Assembly: GCF_947500985.1 (NCBI RefSeq)
Contig: NZ_CANMTX010000001.1
Span: 496,001 to 560,000 of the forward strand
From: an uncultured Maribacter sp.
GTDB taxonomy: Bacteria > Bacteroidota > Bacteroidia > Flavobacteriales > Flavobacteriaceae
DNA length: 64,000 bases
Reading direction: 5' to 3'
Made by a program: the position numbers and the translations under genes. Each line of letters begins with the position of its first letter. Positions within the stretch are counted from its first letter, which is position 1. The notes under the pieces are model-generated. The model was not told the DNA's origin, made no database searches, and saw only the letters and a list, made by a program, of their open reading frames with translations. This document shows, one piece after another, positions 44,864-55,659 of the stretch.

Positions 44864-46087
44864 TTATTCGCTGACCAACTCAGTCATCAATTCATTAAAA
44901 TTCTTTTTGAATTCAACAAATTTCTCGCCTGTGGCGGGACCATTAAAACCTGTGTGAATTTTTCGAACATTCCCCTTTTTATCCATAAATATGGTAGTTG
45001 GGTATGAAAGCACATGGTTAAGCATCGGTAATTTTTCTTGTGCTTTTTGTTTATCATAAGTACCATACTGCGCTAATAAAATAGGATAGTTCACCTCTAT
45101 TCTATCTTTCAGTCGTTCGATGCCTTTTATTGCTATTTCTTTAGTTTTAGCTGATTCAAAAGCCAAACCAATAACTTCAATATCATTATTATCTTCTAGA
45201 TAATCTACTAAAAATTTGGTTTCATCTAAGCAATTTGGACACCATGTACCCATTAGCTGAACAACAACCACTTTACCCTGATATTTTTCATCGCTTAAAG
45301 AAATCAAATTGCCTTTTACATCTGGGAAAGTAAATGCTAACTTTTCATAACCTTCATTTAAAAAAGTTAATGAATCTGGGTCTGGCAGTTCAAAACCATC
45401 ATTTCTAGCTGCTACAAAAGGTTCTTTAAAATGATTTCCAGAGTAAAAAACACCATTCATGCTAGAATCGGTAACTTTTGCATTAAATAGAAAAGCGTGA
45501 GCACCGTCAAAAGCAGATAATTTTAAAGAATCACCATCAAGTATGCCATCTAAAAATCTATAATCTCCTGTTGTAGTTCTAAAAGTACCTGTAACCCTAT
45601 TATCTTCTTGCAAGAAAATACCCTTACCAATATATTCTTCATCTAAATCTGGACTAAAATAGGTTTCCCAAATACCAGTTACATTGCCATCAGTACGCTT
45701 ATTTTTAGTTTCAAACCTATCTTCAGTACCATATACAGCATTGAACGGCACTATTCTATCTAAACTTTCTTTAATAAACTGACCTTTTATTGAATTTTCG
45801 GTAAAAGTACCCGCTAAAAAACCTTCAAAAACAGGTGTCTGCATAATTATAGAATCACCTTTAATTTCAATTTCATCTACATCTATAACCTCTTCCGCAT
45901 TAAAAATTTGCATTGTGTAACTTCCATCGTCTTTTTTATTGACTTTTAAATTAAAAGGTAATACTTGATTATCCATAACATCTAGCTCTACAAGCCAAAC
46001 ACCATCAGACAAACTTACATTTTGTGTATTCTGCTTACACCCAACAAATAACATTAAAACGGATAGCACTGCAATACTATATCTCAT
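44864..46087 (-). CDS. TlpA-like thiol-disulfide lipoprotein
   Basis: 407 residues with lipobox LFVGC. Residues about 25-235 are beta-rich (two similar strands-and-turns units, WLVELDVMDNQ and GIWETYFSPDL) and resemble a lipocalin-like or DUF-type barrel; residues 250-400 are an AhpC/TSA-type thioredoxin domain with TWCPNC (Cys283, Cys286) and cis-Pro in LSYPTT. It is an extracytoplasmic disulfide reductase; the barrel could recognise a substrate. It is divergent from pheT. Confidence 0.85.
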   Translation of the reverse strand: MRYSIAVLSVLMLFVGCKQNTQNVSLSDGVWLVELDVMDNQVLPFNLKVNKKDDGSYTMQIFNAEEVIDVDEIEIKGDSIIMQTPVFEGFLAGTFTENSIKGQFIKESLDRIVPFNAVYGTEDRFETKNKRTDGNVTGIWETYFSPDLDEEYIGKGIFLQEDNRVTGTFRTTTGDYRFLDGILDGDSLKLSAFDGAHAFLFNAKVTDSSMNGVFYSGNHFKEPFVAARNDGFELPDPDSLTFLNEGYEKLAFTFPDVKGNLISLSDEKYQGKVVVVQLMGTWCPNCLDETKFLVDYLEDNNDIEVIGLAFESAKTKEIAIKGIERLKDRIEVNYPILLAQYGTYDKQKAQEKLPMLNHVLSYPTTIFMDKKGNVRKIHTGFNGPATGEKFVEFKKNFNELMTELVSE

Positions 46088-46164
46088 ACCTATTTTTTAA
46101 TTTGACTTCTAATAAACAATTAAAATAGCAGAATTAAAAATTAAAATAAAGACTTCATAGCTTA

Positions 46165-46195
46165 TTGAATGTATTAGGGCATTGTTTTATCTTTG
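46165..46195 (+). promoter_or_regulatory. pheT promoter
   Basis: TTG at 46165-46167 and TATCTTTG at 46188-46195, separated by 20 bases, match the Bacteroidota consensus. The ATG is 19 bases downstream. Confidence 0.65.
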
Positions 46196-46214
46196 CAACC
46201 TATAAATATTTTGA

Positions 46215-48644
46215 ATGAAAATATCATATAACTGGCTTAAACAGTTCATACAAATAGATTGGGAATCAAAAAAAACCGGAGAACTTTTAACCGATTTAGG
46301 TTTAGAGGTTGAAGGTGTTGAGAAATTTGAATCTGTTAAAGGCGGATTAAAAGGTATCGTTGTAGGTCACGTTTTAAGTTGTGAAAAACATACAAATGCT
46401 GATAAGCTAAATGTCACTATGGTTGATATTGGCTTAGAGGCACCCGTGCAAATTGTTTGTGGAGCTAAGAATGTTGCTGCCGGACAAAAAGTACCAGTAG
46501 CTACAATTGGTACAACTCTTTATACCGCTGAACGTGAAGCCTGGACTATTAAGAAAGGGAAAATCAGGGGAGAAGAAAGCTTTGGTATGATTTGCGCCGA
46601 AGACGAATTAGGTCTTGGTAGTAGTCACGATGGTATAATGGTACTTGATAAAAATCTAAAAGTCGGAACTCCTTGTTCAGAAGTTTTTGATATTGAAGAG
46701 GATGAAGTTTTTGAAATTGGCTTAACGCCAAATCGTGCTGACGCTATGAGCCATTTTGGTGTAGCAAGAGATTTAAAGGCAGGACTTAAACAAAAGGAGA
46801 TCACAAAAGAACTGATTACCCCTTCTACAAGTCATTTTAATATTAATGACAGATCTCTTAAAATTGATGTTGATGTATTAAAAACTGAACTAGCTCCGCG
46901 TTACTGTGGTATTACATTAAGCAATTTAATTGTTCAACCCTCACCTACTTGGCTTCAAAATAGACTTAAGTCTATAGGTATAACGCCAAAGAACAATGTT
47001 GTAGATGCTACTAATTATGTGCTACACGAACTTGGGCAGCCGCTACACGCTTTCGATGCCAATAAAATAAAAGGTAATAAAATTTTGGTTCAGACTTTAC
47101 CGAAAGGGACCAAATTTACTACGTTAGATGGTATTGAAAGAACCTTGCATGAAGATGACTTAATGATTTGCGATACCGAAAAACCTTTGTGTTTAGCTGG
47201 TATATTTGGCGGGTTGGGATCTGGTGTAACAGAAGAAACTACATCTATATTTTTAGAAAGCGCATACTTTAACCCGGTTTCTATTAGAAAATCTGCCAAA
47301 AGGCATGGCTTAAATACAGATGCTTCATTTAGATTTGAACGCGGTATTGATATTGAAAACGTAGAGTATAGTTTAAAACGTGCTGCCTTGTTAATTAAAG
47401 AAATAGCAGGTGGTGAAATAACATCTGACGTCTATGATCTATACCCTAAAAAGCATCCTAATTTTGAAGTTTTTCTTGCATTTGAAAAAATCAACAAGCT
47501 TATAGGTCAAGAAATTCAACAAGACACCATTAAATCTATATTGGCATCTCTTGATATTAAAGTTAAAAATGTTACTGAAGCCGGTATGGGTCTTGAAGTA
47601 CCATCGTACCGAGTTGATGTGCAGCGTCAGGTGGATGTTATAGAAGAAATATTAAGGGTTTATGGCTATAACAATGTTGCTTTTAGTCAAAAATTGAATG
47701 CTTCTATAGCCACTACAGAAGCAACTGCAGACCACACAATTCAAAACACCATTGGAAATGCATTGGCAGCAAAAGGTTACTATGAAATTTTAACCAATAG
47801 TTTAACGAATCCTGACTATACATCATTATTAAAAGATGAGGATGAAGAACGTAAGTCTATTGAAATTATTAACCCATTAAGTGGTGATCTTTCTGTTTTA
47901 CGTAGAACTTCTTTGTTCTCTGCTTTAGAAACTGCTAGTTACAATATTAACAGAAGAAGGGGTAATCTAAAATTGTTCGAATTTGGTAAAACATATTACA
48001 CCAAAGGTGATAAACGAATAGAACCAAAATATCTGAGTATTTTATTAACAGGAGACTCTGTTCAAGATAGCTGGACAACAAAAGCTGTGCCTACGAACTT
48101 TTTTGAATTAAAGTCTATTGTTAAATCGGTATTATTAAGACTTGGTTTAGCTGATTTAAAAAGCGAACCTACCACTTCTACAATTTTCTCAGAAGGCTTA
48201 ACATTTACAAACAAGAAAAAAGAATTGGTTTCTTTCGGGCTGATTAAAAAGTCTATTCTAAAACATTTTGATATAAAACAAGATATATTATACGCTGATT
48301 TTGATTGGGGAGCTGTTTTAAAACAAATTACAACAACACCTGTTACCTTTAAAGAAATACCTAAACACCCAGAAGTAAAAAGAGATTTTGCGTTACTTTT
48401 AGATAATAAAGCTACGTATCGTGAACTTCATGACCTTGCTTTTGGTGCAGAGCGTAAATATTTAAAAGACATGACTCTTTTTGATGTGTATGAAGGTGAA
48501 AAATTACCAGAAGGCAAGAAATCATATGCAGTGAGCTTCACTTTGCAAGATGATAAAAGCACATTGACAGAAAAGCAAATAGAAAAGATTATGTCTAAAT
48601 TACAAAGTACTTACGAACGTAATTTAGGAGCAATATTGCGTTAA
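46215..48644 (+). CDS. pheT: Phenylalanine-tRNA ligase beta subunit
   Basis: 809 residues, full length for PheT. In order: N-terminal B1 part, OB-fold tRNA-binding domain near 42-150 (GIVVGHVLSCEKHTNADKL-like), B3/B4 editing domain near 210-390 (DATNYVLHELGQPLHAFD), B5 near 405-475 and the FDX-ACB anticodon-binding domain in the last 95 residues (KEIPKHPEVKRDFALLLD). It works with PheS, which is not in this window. A good promoter precedes it, and its stop abuts the convergent fasciclin gene. Confidence 0.96.
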   Translation: MKISYNWLKQFIQIDWESKKTGELLTDLGLEVEGVEKFESVKGGLKGIVVGHVLSCEKHTNADKLNVTMVDIGLEAPVQIVCGAKNVAAGQKVPVATIGTTLYTAEREAWTIKKGKIRGEESFGMICAEDELGLGSSHDGIMVLDKNLKVGTPCSEVFDIEEDEVFEIGLTPNRADAMSHFGVARDLKAGLKQKEITKELITPSTSHFNINDRSLKIDVDVLKTELAPRYCGITLSNLIVQPSPTWLQNRLKSIGITPKNNVVDATNYVLHELGQPLHAFDANKIKGNKILVQTLPKGTKFTTLDGIERTLHEDDLMICDTEKPLCLAGIFGGLGSGVTEETTSIFLESAYFNPVSIRKSAKRHGLNTDASFRFERGIDIENVEYSLKRAALLIKEIAGGEITSDVYDLYPKKHPNFEVFLAFEKINKLIGQEIQQDTIKSILASLDIKVKNVTEAGMGLEVPSYRVDVQRQVDVIEEILRVYGYNNVAFSQKLNASIATTEATADHTIQNTIGNALAAKGYYEILTNSLTNPDYTSLLKDEDEERKSIEIINPLSGDLSVLRRTSLFSALETASYNINRRRGNLKLFEFGKTYYTKGDKRIEPKYLSILLTGDSVQDSWTTKAVPTNFFELKSIVKSVLLRLGLADLKSEPTTSTIFSEGLTFTNKKKELVSFGLIKKSILKHFDIKQDILYADFDWGAVLKQITTTPVTFKEIPKHPEVKRDFALLLDNKATYRELHDLAFGAERKYLKDMTLFDVYEGEKLPEGKKSYAVSFTLQDDKSTLTEKQIEKIMSKLQSTYERNLGAILR

Positions 48645-49217
48645 TTAAAACATTTTTTCTGGAACAAAAACGGTATCAACTTCATGAATGATGCCGTTAG
48701 ATTGATTAGAGTCTGCAGTTGTGATTATAGCACTATTACCAGATTTATCCGTAAGAACAATGTCTATACCTTTCATAGTCGCTGTTATTTTATCTCCTTG
48801 TATGGTAGTAAATTTTGCGATACCATTACCTCTGCACATCGCTTTTAAAATACTAGAAGCCGATAATTTATCTGCAATTATATGATAAGAAAGCATCGCT
48901 TTTAATGCCTTTTTATTTTCTGGATCAAATAACTTATCGATTGTCGCTTTTGATAGCTTTTCAAATGCAAGGTTAGATGGTGCAAAAACAGTAAATTCTC
49001 CGGTATAATCTAAAACCTTATCTAAATTTGTGGCTCTGAGGGCATTTAACAATGAAGAATGATTTTCGAAGGTTGCCGTACGTTCTATTATGGATTTTTC
49101 CGATTGAATAGTTGATATTAGATTTTCAAATTTAAAATCAATCGCATTGTCCTGTGCATAGGTCTGAACCCCTAAAAATAGGGTGCACAAGGACATGAGG
49201 GATATCCATTTTTTCAT
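48645..49217 (-). CDS. Exported fasciclin-domain protein
   Basis: 190 residues: signal peptide (LMSLCTLFLGVQTYA, cleaved before Q) followed by one fasciclin (FAS1) domain with TVFAPSNLAFEKL (H1 motif region) and NGIIHEVDTVFVP (H2 region). FAS1 domains mediate adhesion at the cell surface and to polysaccharides. It is single-domain and has no C-terminal sorting signal. Divergent from the gene at 49425. Confidence 0.88.
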   Translation of the reverse strand: MKKWISLMSLCTLFLGVQTYAQDNAIDFKFENLISTIQSEKSIIERTATFENHSSLLNALRATNLDKVLDYTGEFTVFAPSNLAFEKLSKATIDKLFDPENKKALKAMLSYHIIADKLSASSILKAMCRGNGIAKFTTIQGDKITATMKGIDIVLTDKSGNSAIITTADSNQSNGIIHEVDTVFVPEKMF

Positions 49218-49371
49218 AATAGGTGGTTATTAAGGGGCAAATGTTCTTAAAATCGATAAACAGCTCGATTTCGTCGTCAATATACAATTAGATGTCTTTG
49301 ACACCTAGTGTGAATTAGGTAATAGAACGATTTTAACATTTTATTAACTTTTAATTAAGTTAAACAAGATT

Positions 49372-49400
49372 TTGATAAAATAACTAATTAACTAACTTTG
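49372..49400 (+). promoter_or_regulatory. Promoter of the 49.4-kb membrane protein gene
   Basis: TTG at 49372-49374 and TAACTTTG at 49393-49400, separated by 18 bases. Since the -7 box overlaps an in-frame TTG at 49398, the gene must start downstream, at ATG 49425. Confidence 0.65.
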
Positions 49401-49424
49401 AGTGTATTGCTAAAAAAAAAGAAT

Positions 49425-50147
49425 ATGCTGTTATCTAAAACAAATATTGAACAAAAACTCTCTAAAACTAGAAATAAGCAGAATTCAACGGAAGATGCGA
49501 GAATGAAAGAGGTTTATAGTATTCTTTCAAATGTAGATGATGAATTTAATAGAATTGAGCAAAACGTTACGACAAGTAAGGGTATACCTAACAATAATTT
49601 TAACGCAGATAAATTAGAAAGTTCTAAAATTTATCACATAGATGAAATCAAGCAAATTTGTATAGATTATCGTTTACGCTTTTTAGATACCAAATATTTT
49701 AAAGGAACAATACCGGCAGAAGCGTTGTCAAAAATTAAAAGTTTAGAAAAAGAACATAACTTAGAAATACAAGGATTTAAGATAATAGCACCTTCTAAAC
49801 TTTTTAAACTAGAAGATAAAGACGACCCTTTGCTATTTGCTCCTATCGGAAATGGTTATCATTATTTAATACATCAATGGGGAAATGACCTTCACCCATT
49901 ACGAAAGCTTTTAATGTGGCCTTTTAAAAGCATTGTAAACCTTGCTATTTTAGTTTTATTGATGAGTTTCATTACAACGATGTTGATACCAGACGGACTA
50001 TTCTCAAAAACTAATTCAAATGCGCAATTTTGGATTTTGAACTTTTTTATGTTCAAGTGTATTGCTTCTGTTGTAATTTTCTACGGATTTGCAATGGGCA
50101 AAAACTTTAACCCTGCTATTTGGAACAGCAAATATTTCAATAGTTAG
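49425..50147 (+). CDS. Uncharacterised protein with two C-terminal membrane helices
   Basis: About 240 residues. The first 70 are charged and probably disordered or coiled; the middle has a compact region (IKQICIDYRLRFLDTKYFKG; LEIQGFKIIAPSKLF); the C-terminus has two membrane helices (SIVNLAILVLLMSFITTMLI and ILNFFMFKCIASVVIFYGFA). No domain is recognised. ATG 49425 is chosen because the promoter overlaps the upstream TTG at 49398. It converges with the next lipoprotein gene. Confidence 0.6.
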   Translation: MLLSKTNIEQKLSKTRNKQNSTEDARMKEVYSILSNVDDEFNRIEQNVTTSKGIPNNNFNADKLESSKIYHIDEIKQICIDYRLRFLDTKYFKGTIPAEALSKIKSLEKEHNLEIQGFKIIAPSKLFKLEDKDDPLLFAPIGNGYHYLIHQWGNDLHPLRKLLMWPFKSIVNLAILVLLMSFITTMLIPDGLFSKTNSNAQFWILNFFMFKCIASVVIFYGFAMGKNFNPAIWNSKYFNS

Positions 50148-50156
50148 TTATTAGTG

Positions 50157-51281
50157 CTACTTTACAAATATGGTTTTTGGAACGCCCTCTAAATCAATAT
50201 TATCAATAAGCTTGAAATCGGGTGAAGGAGTTATTCTCAGAATTCCACCTTTATCTACTTGTCCTTTTTTCTGATAGCCTATTAAAACGTAATTGTTCTT
50301 TTCATCGTATGCTATTGATGTGGTTTGGTCTATACTGTACCTCATATTCAGTTCAGTTTCAGTTAAGAAATTTTCAAATAGATATACTACAGTGCTATTC
50401 TTTTCAAAGTCATATATCGCTGGTACTTCTTCAATTTCTGCACTTGGTATATTCTTTTGAAAATAAAATTTACCTGCGCTATCTAAGAAAAAATCTTTCG
50501 TTGTTACAAATCCAGGCTCAGTATTCTCACCATATGTGGTGTACGATTTTTCTAATGTAAGGGGATTTAAAATAGTATGTAACTCTGGATAGCTAATAAT
50601 CACCATACCATTGTTATTGGTAAATAGACGCTGTGCGTCTAAACCTAAATCTAATTCTATCAAAACTTCATTATCATCCAAATCAATTACCGATAAATGA
50701 AATTCATCACTTACAAACTCATTTAACGTTAACACAAACAAACGATTTGATGACATAACAATATCCACCGGCTTCTTTTCCAAAGAAATTTCTACAGCAT
50801 TAACTGCTGCATCAGTAGTTGAATTTATGCGAACCACAAATTGCTTGTCTTTACCCAATAGCTCTCTTTCATAAGCAACAGCAGCAAGTTCATTTGAATA
50901 TGCCATTGCAAGTACATTTATAGAACATGCATCTATATCACTAAATAATGATACTGACTCTGAAGAAGAATCTTCTGCATTAAACCTTTGAAAGGTTGCC
51001 TGACAATTAGTAGTGGAATAATACCCTATATCGGTTGTAGTACGATATTTTATAGCATTTGATGGAATGTTACTAAATGAGTTTACAGTACTTTTAACAG
51101 CAAATTCATCATTAGCAGATCCCACAACAATACCATTTAACTGATTGTTATTTTGTAAAAAAACGGTGTAGTCAACTTGTACATTAGTAGCGATTTCTTC
51201 ATCAACTTGATCTGAAGATTTTTCGCATGCGAAGAAACTAAAGGCTAGCATAAAGCAAGCCACATATTTGTAGGTTTTCAT
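50157..51281 (-). CDS. Uncharacterised lipoprotein, probable beta-propeller
   Basis: 374 residues with lipobox SFFAC. The body is made of repeating four-strand-like units (NRLFVLTLNEFVSDEFHLSVIDLDD; NGMVIISYPELHTILNPLTL) typical of a YncE/six-to-seven-bladed propeller. No catalytic motif. It is probably on the outer membrane or periplasmic face. Upstream of it, and in the same direction, lies the ABC-F gene at 51.3 kb, but the 33-base gap leaves co-transcription uncertain. Confidence 0.62.
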   Translation of the reverse strand: MKTYKYVACFMLAFSFFACEKSSDQVDEEIATNVQVDYTVFLQNNNQLNGIVVGSANDEFAVKSTVNSFSNIPSNAIKYRTTTDIGYYSTTNCQATFQRFNAEDSSSESVSLFSDIDACSINVLAMAYSNELAAVAYERELLGKDKQFVVRINSTTDAAVNAVEISLEKKPVDIVMSSNRLFVLTLNEFVSDEFHLSVIDLDDNEVLIELDLGLDAQRLFTNNNGMVIISYPELHTILNPLTLEKSYTTYGENTEPGFVTTKDFFLDSAGKFYFQKNIPSAEIEEVPAIYDFEKNSTVVYLFENFLTETELNMRYSIDQTTSIAYDEKNNYVLIGYQKKGQVDKGGILRITPSPDFKLIDNIDLEGVPKTIFVK

Positions 51282-51313
51282 AAAACATCGATTTGGGTTA
51301 ATCTATTCTATGC

Positions 51314-52948
<1,635 letters not shown>

Positions 52949-53083
52949 TTAAAAATCCGTGCAAAAATACTGAATTTCTAGGCTTACACTACCTAGTTTA
53001 GCATCAAATTCAACAAAAGATTCTTAAGTTAGCGGTTCACAACATTTAACTAGCTATTAACATCATCTGGTGATTAGGTTTGT

Positions 53084-53091
53084 TATTTTTG
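53084..53091 (+). promoter_or_regulatory. Candidate -7 box of the 53-kb lipoprotein gene
   Basis: TATTTTTG fits TAnnTTTG and lies 24 bases before ATG 53116. Its position overlaps the TTG at 53080 and so supports the later start. Confidence 0.4.
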
Positions 53092-53115
53092 AAAATCACC
53101 AGTCCCATATACTAT

Positions 53116-54498
53116 ATGATAAGAATTTTACTCTCTGCATGCGTAGCCTTATTAATGGGTTGTTCCTCCACAAAAAAAGATTCTGAAACAGTATTGTTTG
53201 CTGGTGAAATAGTGAATCCTACAAGTGATCAAGTTGTTTTGCTAAAAGGCAGTATAAAAATCGATTCTGCAAAAATTGATAGCAAAAACCGATTTGAGTT
53301 TAAGCTTTCTTCGATTGAAAACGGTTTGTACCACTTTAACTTAGCTCCAGAACATCAATATGTATATTTAGAAAAGGGTGATAGCCTTATGGTTAGGCTT
53401 AATACTATCTATTTTGATGAGTCTTTGGTTTTCTCTGGTACTAATGAAGAGACTAATAATTTTCTATTAGAATTATTCCTGGCAACTGAAGAAGAAGATT
53501 CTGCCATGTATTCTGAGTATTATGAATTAGACCCAATAGACTTCGCTGATAAAATAGAATCTCTAAGGCAAGACAAAATTGCTATTCTAAACGAGTTAAT
53601 TTTAGAAAATTTAATTTCTGAAGAAGCAATTAGATTATTAACCGGTAGTATAGATTATACCTATAATAGATATAAAGAAATTTACCCCTTTCAACATAAA
53701 AGAAAAACTGCTGAGGAAAATTTTCATGATTTACCTAAAGATTTTTACGCGTATAGAAATCAAATAAATTATGGTGATCATACATTGACTTACCTTAGAC
53801 CTTATTACGATTTTATGAAAGCTCATTTTGGTAACTTATCTTACATGAGCTGTAAAAATGAGTGCAAGAACGCCCACAAAGACGAAAGCAAACAATTGCA
53901 TTATAAAAAGCATAAATTACATCTAATTGACAGTCTTGTAATTGAAAAAGAATTGAGAGATAATCTTTTTAGAAATGTAGCATTTGACTATTTACTAAAG
54001 AAAAAGGATGCTCCTGAAAACACAGAAATATTCTTAAAGGAATTTAAGAAAGTTTCTAAAAACAATATGCATATAGAAGAAATTGAAAACCTTTATCAAG
54101 GTATTGCAAATCTTCAGCCTGCAAAAGTTATTCCCGATTTAAAGGTGATGACCTTCAACAATGATAGCAAGACATTAACTGAAATTGCAGCTAACAAGAA
54201 AGTTTTGTTTTATTTCTGGTCTGGCACTAATAAAAAACAATATTTAGAGATATTTAAACGAGTATCTACCCTAAAAGAAAAGAAACCTGATCATGAACTT
54301 ATCGGTATTAATATTAAAACTGATTTCGACCAGTGGAAAACTATTATAGCCACACTCGGTGTAGATCCTTCATCACAATATCATAGCAACGATTTTAAAG
54401 AGCTTACTGAAAAATTAGTACTATACCCTATGAACAAAGCTATTATAACTGAAAATGCGGTAATAGTAGATGGCTTTTCTAATATCTATAAGAATTAG
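53116..54498 (+). CDS. DUF4369/thioredoxin-like lipoprotein lacking the redox CxxC
   Basis: About 460 residues from ATG 53116 with lipobox LLMGC. It has an N-terminal beta domain (EIVNPTSDQVVLLKGSIKIDSAKID) of DUF4369 type, a long helical central part with charged and Cys/His-rich patches (SCKNECKNAH), and a C-terminal thioredoxin-like fold (VLFYFWSGTNKKQYLEIF). The position of the redox CxxC holds SGTNKK, so it cannot act as a disulfide reductase in the ordinary way. The role may be structural or binding. Confidence 0.65.
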   Translation: MIRILLSACVALLMGCSSTKKDSETVLFAGEIVNPTSDQVVLLKGSIKIDSAKIDSKNRFEFKLSSIENGLYHFNLAPEHQYVYLEKGDSLMVRLNTIYFDESLVFSGTNEETNNFLLELFLATEEEDSAMYSEYYELDPIDFADKIESLRQDKIAILNELILENLISEEAIRLLTGSIDYTYNRYKEIYPFQHKRKTAEENFHDLPKDFYAYRNQINYGDHTLTYLRPYYDFMKAHFGNLSYMSCKNECKNAHKDESKQLHYKKHKLHLIDSLVIEKELRDNLFRNVAFDYLLKKKDAPENTEIFLKEFKKVSKNNMHIEEIENLYQGIANLQPAKVIPDLKVMTFNNDSKTLTEIAANKKVLFYFWSGTNKKQYLEIFKRVSTLKEKKPDHELIGINIKTDFDQWKTIIATLGVDPSSQYHSNDFKELTEKLVLYPMNKAIITENAVIVDGFSNIYKN

Positions 54499-54531
54499 TA
54501 ACTATTTTTTTGTAAAAATTATTATAGATTA

Positions 54532-55338
54532 TTAAGAACTATGCCCTTCTAGCAACTTCTCAAACCAAAGACCCGGCAATAAATTTTTGAGTGTTAAAGA
54601 GAATTTTTGAATAAATGAACCTACTTGGTAATGAGGTTTAGGGTTTTTTGTTTCTATAATTTTAGCAATCTTCTTAGCTACATCAGCCGGATTACCACCA
54701 CTATCTACATCTGCATCTATAGCCTCTAAAGTACTCTTATAAGCATTTCTGTAAGCTGAATTTTCATATACAGGGGTATGATATCTACCAGAGGCAATAT
54801 TAGTAGCAAAATCTCCCGGCGCCAATGTTGTAAGCTTAATACCAAAAGATTTAGTTTCCATTCTATAACTCTCGGTAACAATTTCTAATGCTCCTTTTGA
54901 TGCTGAATAGATTCCTCTATATGGTAATCCCATATAACCTGCAATAGAGGTTATATTAATAATAAGACCTTCTTTTTGCTCACGCATAACGGGCAATACA
55001 TTGTTCATCACATTTAATGGTCCGTTGAAATTGGTTGCAAAGGCTTTTAATACTTCTTCATGAGGGGTTTCTTCCATTGGTCCAGTTATACCTACACCTG
55101 CATTATTTATCAGTACATCAATTCTATTTTCAAGCTCTAATAATGATGCAATACAACTTTTTATAGTCTCTACATTTCTAACATCCATCTCTAAAAGTGG
55201 AAAATCTGAAAATGATGGATATTTACTTTTGCTACGTGTGGTACCGTAAACTTTATATCCTTTTTCTTTTAAATGTATACCTATTGCTTTGCCAATACCT
55301 GAAGACCCACCTGTAATTAGTACTACTTTTGTTTTCAT
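54532..55338 (-). CDS. SDR-family oxidoreductase
   Basis: 268 residues of the classical short-chain dehydrogenase family. The dinucleotide-binding motif is TGGSSGIG (9-16), NNAG is at 78-81, and the catalytic triad is Ser131, Tyr144, Lys148 in YSASK. The substrate is not predictable. It lies downstream of the SRP RNA on the same strand. Confidence 0.9.
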   Translation of the reverse strand: MKTKVVLITGGSSGIGKAIGIHLKEKGYKVYGTTRSKSKYPSFSDFPLLEMDVRNVETIKSCIASLLELENRIDVLINNAGVGITGPMEETPHEEVLKAFATNFNGPLNVMNNVLPVMREQKEGLIINITSIAGYMGLPYRGIYSASKGALEIVTESYRMETKSFGIKLTTLAPGDFATNIASGRYHTPVYENSAYRNAYKSTLEAIDADVDSGGNPADVAKKIAKIIETKNPKPHYQVGSFIQKFSLTLKNLLPGLWFEKLLEGHSS

Positions 55339-55429
55339 TTTATAGAAAATAAGCGATGCTAAACGTTATATAGAATTGGTTGTGAATATGTTACCTTAAT
55401 TTGTAAAATTTCATTTTAAGGCACAAAAA

Positions 55430-55527
55430 AAGGCAAGCTACCTACATCGCACCGCTACGACCATATACCCTTGCTGTGTTCCCACCCTGGGGGATTCTAC
55501 AGGAGCTGGTCGTGTAGGACTTGCCAG
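55430..55527 (-). ncRNA. ffs: Signal recognition particle RNA (small bacterial type, 4.5S)
   Basis: On the minus strand the RNA begins with GGCAAGTCC and ends with GCTTGCC, and these ends pair. The centre reads CCCAGGGUG-GGAA-CACAGCAAGGG: a GUG/CAC stem capped by the GGAA tetraloop (55479-55482), then the conserved AGCA of the symmetric internal loop that binds Ffh. Seven T residues on the minus strand follow (55425-55431) and end transcription. A near-perfect promoter lies upstream. Exact ends are approximate. Confidence 0.92.
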
Positions 55528-55530
55528 GTG

Positions 55531-55560
55531 CAAATATACAATCTTTTAAAACTTTGACAA
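55531..55560 (-). promoter_or_regulatory. SRP RNA promoter
   Basis: Minus-strand TTG at 55558-55560 and TATATTTG at 55531-55538, with 19 bases between them, match both Bacteroidota promoter boxes. The RNA would begin a few bases below the -7 box. Confidence 0.75.
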
Positions 55561-55659
55561 TCCTTTAGTTTCTAATTTTTATGAATTAAATTGCCTATTA
55601 ATAACAAGAAACCCTTCTTGTATACACTTACTACATAAACTTAAACACCCGTTTTCTCA

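Noticed and set aside
50222-50560. 112-residue plus-strand frame
   Set aside because: Antisense to the propeller-like lipoprotein; skewed Leu/Phe/Ser composition, no family resemblance.
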